DNA from: Planctomycetaceae bacterium | GTDB lineage: Bacteria; Planctomycetota; Planctomycetia; Isosphaerales; Isosphaeraceae | Direction of reading: 5' to 3' | Length of the DNA: 8,142 bases | NCBI GenBank assembly: GCA_019232645.1 | Contig: JAFANO010000105.1 | Span: 1 to 8,142, forward strand | In this document: piece by piece, positions 1 through 6,446 of the stretch | How the letters are laid out: the number at the start of each line of letters is the position of its first letter | How positions within the stretch are numbered: position 1 is the stretch's first letter | Position numbers and translations under genes: made by a program | The notes under the pieces: generated by a model | What the model was told of the DNA's origin: nothing | The model's database searches: none | What the model saw: the letters and a program-made list of their open reading frames with translations, nothing else

Positions 1-402
1 CGGCCCTGCAAGAACGGCTGCCCGAGGCACCGATGATCCAGCCCGAGCACCTGGGCACGCTCCGTACCCTGCGGCAGATCGCCGAGTTCCTGGGCCAGGG
101 GGCGTCCGGATCTCCGATCGCGCCGGCGGACTCGCCCGAGTCCTCGATGAGCCCCCCGGCCCTGACCCTGGCCCCCGGTAGGGTCCAGGAGGTGCTCCTG
201 GAGGTGGTGGCGGAGAAGACGGGATACCCGGCGGAGATGCTCGAGCCCTGCATGCAGCTCGACGCCGACCTGGGGATCGACTCGATCAAGCGGGTCGAGA
301 TCCTCTCGGCCCTGCAAGAACGGCTGCCCGAGGCGCCGGCGATCCAGCCCGAGCACCTGGGCACGCTCCGGACGCTCGGCCAGATCGTCGAGTTCCTGGC
401 CT
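1..402 (+). repeat. Tandem 306-bp carrier-domain repeat inside the synthase gene
   Basis: Bases 1-96 and 307-402 are nearly identical at the DNA level, offset by exactly 306 bp (102 codons). Both encode ALQERLPEAP.IQPEHLGTLRTL.QI.EFL, the last helix of a carrier domain plus its linker. The first copy is the end of a carrier domain that starts outside the window; the second ends the carrier domain containing Ser84. Tandem carrier domains are usual in PfaA-type synthases. Near-identical DNA, including synonymous positions, suggests recent duplication or gene conversion. The total number of copies cannot be seen here. Confidence 0.9.
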
Positions 403-2930
403 CGGGGCCGAGCCCAGCTCCCCTCGAAACGCCTCAAAAGGCCGAGGTCGAGCGTGATCAGATCCCATCGATCCCCGCGCCGAGGGCGGCCGATCCCCTC
501 TCGGTCCGGCGGCTGGTCGTCTCGCGCGTGGCGCTCGACGAGGGTCGACGCGAGCCGGTCGTGGTCCGGGCGGGGGGAGAGTTCTGGATCCTCGACGACG
601 GCACCGACCTGCCCCCGGCGCTGGCGGACCGGCTGAAGGGGATGGGCCATCGGCCAAGGCTGGTCCCGCCCTCCGAGGTGGCGAGCCTGGGCTCGGCGTC
701 GCGGCTCGACGGGCTGATCGTGCAGGCCCCGGCGTCGGGCGATCCGGACGCCGCGCTCAAGGACGCCTTCCGGCTCGTGCGCGCGGCCGCGCCATGCCTG
801 CGCCGGGCGGCGCGGGACGGCGGCGCGGCATTCGTGACCGTCTCGAGGCTCGACGGGGCGTTCGGGCTGCGGAGCCTGGCCGCGACGGTTGACCCGACGT
901 GCGGCGGGCTGGCCGGGCTGGCCAAGACGGCCGGGCACGAGTGGCCCGAGGTCGCGTGCAAGGCGATCGACCTCGACCCCGCGTTCGGGCCGGCCGACCA
1001 GGCCGCCGCGGCGATCCTGGACGAGATGTTCCGGCGCGGGCCGGCGGAGGTCGGCCTGGCGCGCGACGGCCGGTCGGCGATCGCGGCAGTGCCGGCCGGG
1101 CTCGATCGCCCGGGCCCGGCGCCTCTGGGGTCCGGCGACGTGGTCGTGATCTCCGGCGGCGCGCGGGGGATCACCGCCGAGGTGGCCGTCGCGCTGGCCG
1201 AGGCGTTCCGGCCGACGATCGTCCTGCTCGGCCGCAGCCCCGCCCCCAGCCTCGAGCCCGACTGGCTCGTCCCGCTGGTCGACGAGGCCGAGATCAAGCG
1301 GGCGCTGGCCGCGCGGGCCAACGGCCCTGCCACCCCGCAGGCCATCAGCGAACAGTTCCGCCGGGTCGCCGCCAACCGCGAGATCGCCCGCAACCTGCGG
1401 CGGATCGAGCGGGCCGGGGCGCGAGTCGCCTATCGCCCGGTCGACGTCCGCGACGCCGGAGCCGTCCGCGCCTGCCTCGATGCCGTCCGCGACGAGTTCG
1501 GGCCGATCCGCGGCCTGGTCCACGGCGCGGGGGTGCTCGCCGACCGCCGGATCGAGGACCAGACCGACGAGCAGTTCGCCGCGGTCTACGACACCAAGGT
1601 CGTCGGCCTCCGCGGCTTGCTCGCGGCGACGGCGGGGGACGACCTCCGGGTCCTCGTCCTGTTCTCGTCCTCGACGGCGCGGTTCGGCCGGACGGGCCAG
1701 GTCGCCTACGCCTCGGCCAACGAGGTCCTGAACAAGCACGCGCAGCGCGTCGTGCGGAGCCGCCCCGCCTGCCGCGTCGTCGCGGTCAACTGGGGCCCGT
1801 GGGACGGCGGCATGGTCACACCGTCGCTCCGGCCGATCTTCGAGGCCGAGGGCGTCCCTCTGATCGCCCCCGAGGCCGGCGCGCGCTACCTCGTCGAGGA
1901 GATCTGCGACGCCGGCGTCCGGCCGGTCGAGGTCGTCATCCTCGGCGACCCCGGCGCGACCCGAACCCCGGACGACCAGGGCCGCGAGAATCGCCAGGAC
2001 GTCGCGCCTCCCGGCCCGGCTCCATCCGGCCGAGGCGTCGAGATCCCGGCGCAAACCGCTAGCTCGGCGGTCGTCCCGGTCTTCGAGCGTCGGGTCGACG
2101 AGTCCTCGCTGCCGGTGCTCAGGTCGCACGTCATCGACGGCCGCCCCGTGCTGCCGATGGCCCTGATCCTCGAGTGGCTGGCCCTGGGGGCGACGCAGCG
2201 GCATCCGGGCCTGGTCCTCGCCGGGGTCGACGACCTCCGATTGCTCAAGGGGGTGGTCCTCCGCGACGCGACGCCCGAGCCGGTCCGCGTCCTGGCGGGC
2301 AAGCTGGCGCGCGACGGCGCGCTCTACCGCGTGCCCGTCGAGCTGCGCGGGGCGGCGAGCGATGGCGGCGAGCGCGAGGTCGTGCACGCCCGCGGCGAGG
2401 TCGTGCTCGCCGACCGGCATCCCCAGCCCGAACCTCCCTTCGAGCTCCCGAGCCTCCCCCCCTACCCCCTGGGCAAGGCCGCACTCTACCGCGACGTCCT
2501 CTTCCACGGCCCCGACCTCCAGGCGCTGGAACGGGTCGAGGGGTGCGGCGACGCGGGGATCGTCGCCTGGTCGGCGACGGCGCCGGCGCCCTCGGCCTGG
2601 ATCGACCGACCGCCCCGCCAGGCCTGGCTGTCGGACCCGCTGGCCCTCGACGCCGCTTTCCAGATGCTGGTCGTCTGGAGCGTCGACCGCTCGGGCGTCT
2701 GCTCGCTGCCGACCTACCTGGGCCGCTACCGCCAGTACCGCCGCGCCTTCCCGCCCGGCCCGATCCGGATCGCCGCCCGGATCACCCACGCCGGCGCCCA
2801 CCGCGCCCGCGCCGACGTCGCCTTCCTCGCCGCCGACGGCGGCCTCATCGCCCGGATCAACGATTATGAATGCGTGCTCGACGCCTCGCTCAATCAGGCC
2901 TTCCGGCGCAACCAGCCGGCGCGGGGATGA
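1..2930 (+). CDS. PfaA-like multidomain lipid/polyketide synthase, C-terminal part (ACP-ACP-KR-DH), 5' partial
   Basis: The reading frame is open from base 3, so the gene starts before the window; the ATG at 33 is internal. It ends at TGA 2928-2930. Residues below are numbered from that ATG. A truncated carrier domain ends near residue 20. A complete carrier domain follows (about 48-120), with phosphopantetheine attachment Ser84 in DLGIDSIKRVEIL. A ketoreductase spans roughly 150-645, with the nucleotide motif SGGARGIT at 374-381 and tetrad residues Lys522, Ser546, Tyr559 (YASAN) and Asn563. Between its first strands and the VDVRD segment is an extra helical stretch (IKRALAARA...AISEQF...REIARNLRRIE), which I recognise as typical of PfaA-type polyunsaturated fatty acid synthases. 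A double-hotdog dehydratase fills about 685-950: His699 in HVIDGRPVLP, and Asp873/Gln877 in LALDAAFQ. The enzyme should reduce and dehydrate carrier-bound beta-ketoacyl chains. KS and AT domains, if present, lie upstream. The product cannot be told from this part. Confidence 0.93.
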   Translation, partial: ALQERLPEAPMIQPEHLGTLRTLRQIAEFLGQGASGSPIAPADSPESSMSPPALTLAPGRVQEVLLEVVAEKTGYPAEMLEPCMQLDADLGIDSIKRVEILSALQERLPEAPAIQPEHLGTLRTLGQIVEFLASGPSPAPLETPQKAEVERDQIPSIPAPRAADPLSVRRLVVSRVALDEGRREPVVVRAGGEFWILDDGTDLPPALADRLKGMGHRPRLVPPSEVASLGSASRLDGLIVQAPASGDPDAALKDAFRLVRAAAPCLRRAARDGGAAFVTVSRLDGAFGLRSLAATVDPTCGGLAGLAKTAGHEWPEVACKAIDLDPAFGPADQAAAAILDEMFRRGPAEVGLARDGRSAIAAVPAGLDRPGPAPLGSGDVVVISGGARGITAEVAVALAEAFRPTIVLLGRSPAPSLEPDWLVPLVDEAEIKRALAARANGPATPQAISEQFRRVAANREIARNLRRIERAGARVAYRPVDVRDAGAVRACLDAVRDEFGPIRGLVHGAGVLADRRIEDQTDEQFAAVYDTKVVGLRGLLAATAGDDLRVLVLFSSSTARFGRTGQVAYASANEVLNKHAQRVVRSRPACRVVAVNWGPWDGGMVTPSLRPIFEAEGVPLIAPEAGARYLVEEICDAGVRPVEVVILGDPGATRTPDDQGRENRQDVAPPGPAPSGRGVEIPAQTASSAVVPVFERRVDESSLPVLRSHVIDGRPVLPMALILEWLALGATQRHPGLVLAGVDDLRLLKGVVLRDATPEPVRVLAGKLARDGALYRVPVELRGAASDGGEREVVHARGEVVLADRHPQPEPPFELPSLPPYPLGKAALYRDVLFHGPDLQALERVEGCGDAGIVAWSATAPAPSAWIDRPPRQAWLSDPLALDAAFQMLVVWSVDRSGVCSLPTYLGRYRQYRRAFPPGPIRIAARITHAGAHRARADVAFLAADGGLIARINDYECVLDASLNQAFRRNQPARG

Positions 2931-2962
2931 GAGCAACCCGGCGTCCGATCCTTCTCTCGTCG

Positions 2963-3025
2963 GGTGCGTGAAACGCACCAGCTGCCGTCACCACAAAGCA
3001 AAAGCATTGGTGCGTGAAACACACC
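2963..3025. repeat. Pair of REP-like mini-palindromes
   Basis: Bases 2963-2979 read GGTGCGT-GAA-ACGCACC, a perfect 7-bp inverted repeat around a GAA loop. Bases 3009-3025 repeat it as GGTGCGTGAAACACACC, with one change that leaves one mismatch in the stem. The two copies lie 46 bp apart in the same orientation. Short dispersed palindromes of this size are often REP-like elements, and between convergent genes they may stabilise or end transcripts. That role is inferred; no transposase is in the window. Confidence 0.65.
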
Positions 3026-3084
3026 CCGAGAATAACCCTGTCAATAATACGAATACGCATCCCGGATCTTTTGTGCGCTCTGTT

Positions 3085-3120
3085 GGGATCTCAAATTCGA
3101 GATTTCAAATTTCAAATCAA
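3085..3120. repeat. A/T-rich iterated tract (ATTTCAAAT units)
   Basis: The tract contains ATCTC-AAATTC-GAGAT (5-bp inverted repeat) followed by two overlapping copies of ATTTCAAAT. Its base composition differs sharply from the GC-rich genes on both sides. It has no coding sense that I can support. It may be a piece of an interspersed repeat. Confidence 0.45.
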
Positions 3121-3233
3121 CAGACCGAGCGCACGAAATTCCTGGAATCCGTATCAAGAGTCGCGCCGGGACATCGGGATCCGCACGCTCGAATCACTGA
3201 AGACTATTGTACCGGGATCCGCGAGGACGTTGC

Positions 3234-4739
3234 TCAGGAGGCAGAGGGACGGCCCTGCCATGAAGGGAAACCGATCCCCGCGGCCGATGCTTCGGCAGGC
3301 TTGGGGATCGGCGAGACCGGAGACTCGGCGCCGAGCCTGGCCAGGATCGTGTAGACGAGGAACCCGGCCATGAAGCCGTGGACGGCCGCGGGCTGGAACT
3401 GCGTGCCGCGGTCCCAGCCCGTCGCATCGGCGATCGTCGGCACCAGCCCGACGGCCATGCCGACGGCCCAGGCGACCAGCCCCGCGGGGTTGACGCCCCG
3501 ACGCGGCCCGGGCCAGGCCCCCCGGGCGCGGACGTAATCGGCCGCCATCGCGCCGGCGGTCGGCGCGAAGACCGCGCCCAGGATGCTGAAGATCGATTCG
3601 AGACGACTCGCCCACCCCGTGGCGATCAACAAGGCCCAGGCAGCCGCCGTGCCGAGGAATGTCCAGCGGGTCGGCGACAGCCCCGGCCACGCCGCCGCGA
3701 ACCGCTGACCGAAGAGGTGAGCGGCGAAGACCGCGGGGGCCAGGGAGGCCAGGCCGAAGATCAGGAACATCAGGCCCGCCGGCGTCCCGCCGATCCCACG
3801 GCTCAGTGCCGCGCGGAAGGTGAAGGCGTCGAGGCCCGGCCCCCTCACCAGGGCCGGAAGTCCCTTGAGACCTCCCAGCGCCCCCGCGACGGTCATCAGC
3901 GCCAGGGTCGCTACGATCCATGACGCGAAGGTCACGCCCACCCAGCCGCCGAGTCGGATGTCGCTCGAGTCGCGGCTGACCGCGCCCCAGTCGGCCGCCA
4001 TCAGGCCCGCGGTCGCGAAGAAGCCGAAGATCATCTGGATGATCAGGGCGAACGCCCGGAGAGAACCGGGGTCCCCCGGTCCTGCCGCCGGATCGGCCCC
4101 GGGTGGCCGGAAATCCCCGACGCCTCCGACCGTCATCAGCGCGGCCAGGCCGAGCATCAGAGCCGGGAAGACCACCAGGACGCTCATCAACGCCGCGATC
4201 ACGCGGACGAGGTAGCGCCCGGCGATCGCCGTGACGACGCACCAGGGGAGCGAAGTCACCAGGAACACCGGGCTCATCAGCGTGATACCATCCAGAGAGA
4301 CCGGGTCGAGCAGCCTCGGGTCGAGCAAGCGGAAAGCGATGAACCCTTCGAGGGTCAGGTCGGTGGCGTAGGAGGCGCCCGCCGCGAACCAGACGACCTG
4401 CGCCAGCCCGATCGCGACGCCCGCGATCCACGCCGACCCGGTCGCGCCGAAGGTGCTGGCGGCGACGACGATGAGGGGCCGCCCGGTCCTCATCCCCCAC
4501 ATCGCCGGGACATAATAAAGGAACTGATAGCAGAGCAGTCCCGCGGTCATCGCCCCCAGGATCGACCAGCCCAGCCCGCCGCTCGAGAGCGCCTGGCGGC
4601 CGAGCTGGTCAAAATAGACGACCCAGAAGAACAGGCCGATGTAGTTGGGCGCGACGCTCCGGAGCCACCCCCGACGTTCGAGCGGCGGGCTCTCGAGGGC
4701 GGCCAGCAGCGCCGGTGGGACGGCGGGGGGATCGGCCAT
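3234..4739 (-). CDS. NCS1 family (cytosine-permease-like) membrane transporter
   Basis: This encodes a 501-residue, very hydrophobic protein with about 10-12 membrane-spanning segments, the size expected for the family. Family-like stretches are APNYIGLFFWVVYF (30-43, first helix), GRPLIVVAASTFGATGSAWIAG (86-107), MAADWGAVSRDSSDIRLGGWVG (247-268; compare the DxxR-type loop after helix 6) and LGAVFAPTAGAMAADYVRARGAW...VNPAGLVAWAVGMAVG (387-431), which closely recalls the C-terminal half of CodB. NCS1 proteins import nucleobases, hydantoins or related small compounds in symport with Na+ or H+; the substrate here is unknown. The ATG at 4739 was chosen because the MADPP start gives a normal N-terminus; an in-frame ATG at 4847 would add 36 basic, atypical residues. 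The last 30 or so residues form a Pro/Ser/Ala-rich tail. It lies downstream of the acyl-CoA dehydrogenase in the same direction, 271 bp away, so an own promoter is likely. Confidence 0.85.
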   Translation of the reverse strand: MADPPAVPPALLAALESPPLERRGWLRSVAPNYIGLFFWVVYFDQLGRQALSSGGLGWSILGAMTAGLLCYQFLYYVPAMWGMRTGRPLIVVAASTFGATGSAWIAGVAIGLAQVVWFAAGASYATDLTLEGFIAFRLLDPRLLDPVSLDGITLMSPVFLVTSLPWCVVTAIAGRYLVRVIAALMSVLVVFPALMLGLAALMTVGGVGDFRPPGADPAAGPGDPGSLRAFALIIQMIFGFFATAGLMAADWGAVSRDSSDIRLGGWVGVTFASWIVATLALMTVAGALGGLKGLPALVRGPGLDAFTFRAALSRGIGGTPAGLMFLIFGLASLAPAVFAAHLFGQRFAAAWPGLSPTRWTFLGTAAAWALLIATGWASRLESIFSILGAVFAPTAGAMAADYVRARGAWPGPRRGVNPAGLVAWAVGMAVGLVPTIADATGWDRGTQFQPAAVHGFMAGFLVYTILARLGAESPVSPIPKPAEASAAGIGFPSWQGRPSAS

Positions 4740-4842
4740 CGTTGGAGATCCGTCCTCGATGGGGTGCGCCACGCGATGCCTCTGAAGGACCCATCTCCTT
4801 GCCGGTGAGGAGATTCGGAAGAGGATCGGGGCCATCTGGGAC

Positions 4843-4873
4843 ATCATATAACCGAGCGGGGCGTCCGCCGCAA
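4843..4873 (-). promoter_or_regulatory. Possible sigma-70-type promoter for the transporter
   Basis: On the minus strand TATGAT (4848-4843) matches five of six bases of the -10 consensus within an A/T-rich patch. TTGCGG (4873-4868) is a poor -35 at 19 bp spacing. A start near 4836 would give a leader of about 95 bases before the ATG at 4739. The match is weak and unsupported by other evidence. Confidence 0.25.
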
Positions 4874-4900
4874 TGGGCCGCCCTGTTTCGCGGCTGGTCG

Positions 4901-5015
4901 GTGGGTGGGCCGGCGCGGGCGGTCGCCGACGGGTCAGATATAAACTCGCCCCTCGGCCCTCGCCCCTCGATCCTCGAGTGGGAGGGCCGGTGCGGGCGGT
5001 CGCCGACGGGTCAGA
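4901..5015. repeat. 38-bp direct duplication flanking the acyl-CoA dehydrogenase stop codon
   Basis: Bases 4901-4938 and 4978-5015 match at 36 of 38 positions (T/A at 4906/4983; C/T at 4914/4991), offset 77 bp. Both share the core GCGGGCGGTCGCCGACGGGT. The right copy overlaps the dehydrogenase stop codon (TCA at 5011-5013), so the left copy looks like a displaced duplicate of the gene's 3' edge. The 39 bp between the copies are mostly the heptamer array. Confidence 0.8.
4945..4978. repeat. Tandem 7-bp repeat (CTCGNNC) array
   Basis: Four consecutive heptamers, CTCGCCC, CTCGGCC, CTCGCCC and CTCGATC, are followed by a partial unit, CTCGAG. It lies exactly between the two copies of the 38-bp duplication. 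Heptameric tandem repeats in spacers are known from several bacterial groups and may arise by strand slippage. No function is implied. Confidence 0.7.
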
Positions 5016-6156
5016 GGCGGAGGCATCGGGCGATGACGTTCCGCTGGATGTCGTTGGTCCCCGAGGCGATCAGGCTGGCGACGCTGTCGCGCAGGTCGCG
5101 CTCGATGCCGTGCTCGGTGACGTAACCGGCCGCCCCGAACAGTTGCACGGCGTCGAGGCTGTTCTTGACGAAGCAGTCCGAGACGTAGAGCTTGGCCATC
5201 GCGGCCTCGCGGGTGGCGTCGCGGCCCTGCGCCTTGAGCCAGCCGACCTTGTAGACCAGTGGGCGGCAGGTCTCGAGGCGCACCGCCATGTCCACGATCC
5301 GGTCGGCGACGGCCTGGAACTTGCCGATCGGCTGGCCGAACTGCTTGCGCCGCCGGGCGTGCTCGATGCAGCGTTCGAGCTGGCGCCGCATCGTGCCGAG
5401 GGCCCCCGCCAGGATCGCGCCGCGCTCCCATTCCATCGAGCAATGGAAGGTCTCGGCCCCCCGGCCCACGCGGCCCAGGAGGCTCTCGGGGGGCAGCGCG
5501 CAGTCCTCCAGCGCCAGCTCCCCCATCGGCGCCGTGCGGACGCCGAGCTTGGGGATCTCGCGGACGACGCGCAGGCCGGGCGTCTCGCGCGGGATCAGGA
5601 ACGCGGCCAGGCCCAGCGCCCCCTTCCCCGGCTCGGTCGAGGCGTAGCAGACGAAGAGGTCGGCCACCGGGCCTGCGGTCACCCAGGTCTTCCGGCCGTT
5701 GAGCACCCAGCGCTCTCCTCGGCGTTCGGCGCGGGTCTGCATGCCATAGATGTCGGAGCCCGCCTCGGGCTCGCTGGCCAGATTGGCGCCGACCAGGCTG
5801 CCGTCGCAGAGCCCCGGCAAGTAGCGCCGCTTCTGCTCCTCGGTCCCGTAGAGCAGGATCGGGATCGTGTTGGTCCACATGCAGGCGCTGATGGCGAAGA
5901 TCAGCCCGGTGTCGGCGCAGCCGAAGCCCAGGCCCTCCATCGCGGCGATGGTGACGGCCAGGTCGAACCCCTTGCCGCCATACTCGACCGGGACCGGCAG
6001 CCCCTGGATGCCGAACGCGGCGCAGCGCCGCCAACCTTCACGCCAGAACTCGCGGCGCTCGTCGCGGCCGAGCAGGTCGTCGACCAGCTCCGTTTGCGCG
6101 AACTTCACGGCCGCATCGTGCCAGGCTTGCTGATCCGCACTCCATGCGAAGTCCAT
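5011..6156 (-). CDS. Acyl-CoA dehydrogenase family flavoprotein, possibly acyl-ACP dehydrogenase
   Basis: This encodes 381 residues from the ATG at 6156 (MDFAWSADQQ), the normal family length. Domain order is complete: N-terminal helical domain (1-115), middle beta domain (116-230, with NLASEPEAGSD at 125-135 and KTWVTAGP at 156-163) and C-terminal helical FAD domain (235-381, with RRRKQFGQPIGKFQ at 268-281 and GTNDIQRNVIAR at 366-377). Such enzymes oxidise the alpha-beta bond of acyl thioesters using FAD and pass electrons to ETF or another acceptor. The usual Glu just before GTxxIQ is Ser365 here. Glu244 in EWERG aligns instead with the catalytic Glu of isovaleryl-CoA dehydrogenase. The EWERG/RRQLE pattern also recalls dehydrogenases that act on carrier-protein-bound acyl groups in PKS/NRPS pathways. 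That would fit the synthase nearby, although the two genes are not in one operon. The acyl substrate is unknown. Confidence 0.93.
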   Translation of the reverse strand: MDFAWSADQQAWHDAAVKFAQTELVDDLLGRDERREFWREGWRRCAAFGIQGLPVPVEYGGKGFDLAVTIAAMEGLGFGCADTGLIFAISACMWTNTIPILLYGTEEQKRRYLPGLCDGSLVGANLASEPEAGSDIYGMQTRAERRGERWVLNGRKTWVTAGPVADLFVCYASTEPGKGALGLAAFLIPRETPGLRVVREIPKLGVRTAPMGELALEDCALPPESLLGRVGRGAETFHCSMEWERGAILAGALGTMRRQLERCIEHARRRKQFGQPIGKFQAVADRIVDMAVRLETCRPLVYKVGWLKAQGRDATREAAMAKLYVSDCFVKNSLDAVQLFGAAGYVTEHGIERDLRDSVASLIASGTNDIQRNVIARCLRL

Positions 6157-6198
6157 ACCATTCCCGGCGCAGTGTCCGCCGCCCGGAGGCGTCGGGTG

Positions 6199-6213
6199 AA
6201 TCGCCGACCTCCT
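6199..6213 (-). promoter_or_regulatory. Strong Shine-Dalgarno-like AGGAGG upstream of the annotated dehydrogenase start
   Basis: AGGAGG (complement of 6208-6213) lies 51 bases before the chosen ATG, too far to serve it. It sits 6 bases before an in-frame ATT codon (6201-6199). Using ATT, a rare start codon, would add 15 residues (xHPTPPGGGHCAGNG) not expected in this family. The ATG at 6156 has only a weak purine run (GGGAA) in front. The motif may be chance. Confidence 0.3.
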
Positions 6214-6364
6214 GCGAAGCCTTTGAGAGTGAACAAGAGCGGTCCTCGAGACGATCCATCCCACCAGGGTTCATCGCGGCGGTGCCATTCAACCCGGGGA
6301 GCGATCCCCGCTCCTTCTCCCGCTCCCACGGGGAGATCGCGGGCCCGTTCTCCCCGGATTGCGA

Positions 6365-6394
6365 TTGACTCGGGACCGGGCCGGCCACCATGAT
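6365..6394 (+). promoter_or_regulatory. Possible sigma-70-type promoter for the riboswitch-cobN transcript
   Basis: TTGACT (6365-6370) matches five of six bases of the -35 consensus. CATGAT (6389-6394), 18 bp downstream, matches four of six of the -10. A start near 6400 would place the 9-bp leader hairpin and then the riboswitch at the 5' end of the mRNA. The position is sensible but the -10 is weak. Confidence 0.35.
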
Positions 6395-6399
6395 AGGAT

Positions 6400-6438
6400 C
6401 GATCTCCCGCGAGAGGAAGTTCCCCCCGTGGGAGATCG
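6400..6438 (+). other. 9-bp inverted repeat just upstream of the riboswitch
   Basis: CGATCTCCC (6400-6408) pairs perfectly with GGGAGATCG (6430-6438) around a 21-base loop, ending 8 bases before the P1 stem of the riboswitch. In RNA it would form a leader hairpin; in DNA it could be a dyad operator. The right arm recurs at 6331-6339, so the left arm could pair with either copy. Confidence 0.5.
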
Positions 6439-6446
6439 TCGAAAAC

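Larger units (their letters stand above)
2931..3233. other. Convergent intergenic spacer, relatively AT-rich, repeat-bearing
   Basis: This is the gap between the 3' ends of the synthase (plus) and the transporter (minus). Its right two thirds are clearly richer in A/T than the flanking genes. No convincing gene was found: the plus-strand frames crossing it look random. It holds two small palindromes, an A/T-rich iterated tract at 3085-3120 and a 10-bp direct repeat CGGGATCCGC at 3175-3184 and 3213-3222. No hairpin followed by a T tract was found, so no canonical intrinsic terminator can be called for either gene. Confidence 0.7.
4740..5010. other. Intergenic spacer with duplicated and tandem repeats, no gene seen
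   Basis: This spacer lies between two minus-strand genes. The right half is made of a 38-bp direct duplication and a heptamer array (separate entries). The left half probably holds the transporter's promoter and leader. No supported gene, RNA or hairpin terminator with a T tract was found. Confidence 0.6.
6157..6446. promoter_or_regulatory. Divergent control region rich in inverted repeats, no gene seen
   Basis: This is the space between the dehydrogenase start (minus) and the B12 riboswitch (plus). Reading frames across it show no recognisable protein. It contains GGAGCG/CGCTCC (6298-6303/6309-6314), CGGGGAGA/TCTCCCCG (6329-6336/6349-6356) and CGATCTCCC/GGGAGATCG (6400-6408/6430-6438). GGGAGATCG also occurs at 6331-6339. 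These could be regulator sites or leader hairpins. Confidence 0.5.

Noticed and set aside
33..35. ATG at 33 as the start of the synthase
   Set aside because: The same frame is open to base 3 and encodes the end of a carrier domain identical to the repeat at 307-402, so the ATG is internal.
458..2062. Long alternative frames inside the synthase (minus 458-1393, plus 899-2062)
   Set aside because: Both are Arg/Pro/Ala-rich shadows. The main frame carries the carrier, KR and DH motifs without a break.
2963..3025. Two-repeat CRISPR-like array
   Set aside because: There are only two 17-bp repeats, with the repeat fully palindromic. There is no further unit, leader or cas gene; a REP-like palindrome pair fits better.
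3154..4500. 448-codon minus-strand frame overlapping the transporter in another frame
   Set aside because: It is Arg/Gly/Asp-rich without membrane segments or motifs, whereas the 3234-4739 frame gives a coherent NCS1 transporter.
4740..4847. Longer transporter N-terminus starting at the ATG at 4847
   Set aside because: The extra 36 residues are basic and family-atypical, and the ATGATG overlaps the best -10-like sequence. MADPP at 4739 gives a normal N-terminus.
4873..6393. 506-codon plus-strand open frame opposite the acyl-CoA dehydrogenase
   Set aside because: The minus strand encodes a complete, family-length dehydrogenase with all motifs. The plus frame has no recognisable domain and runs across the spacers.
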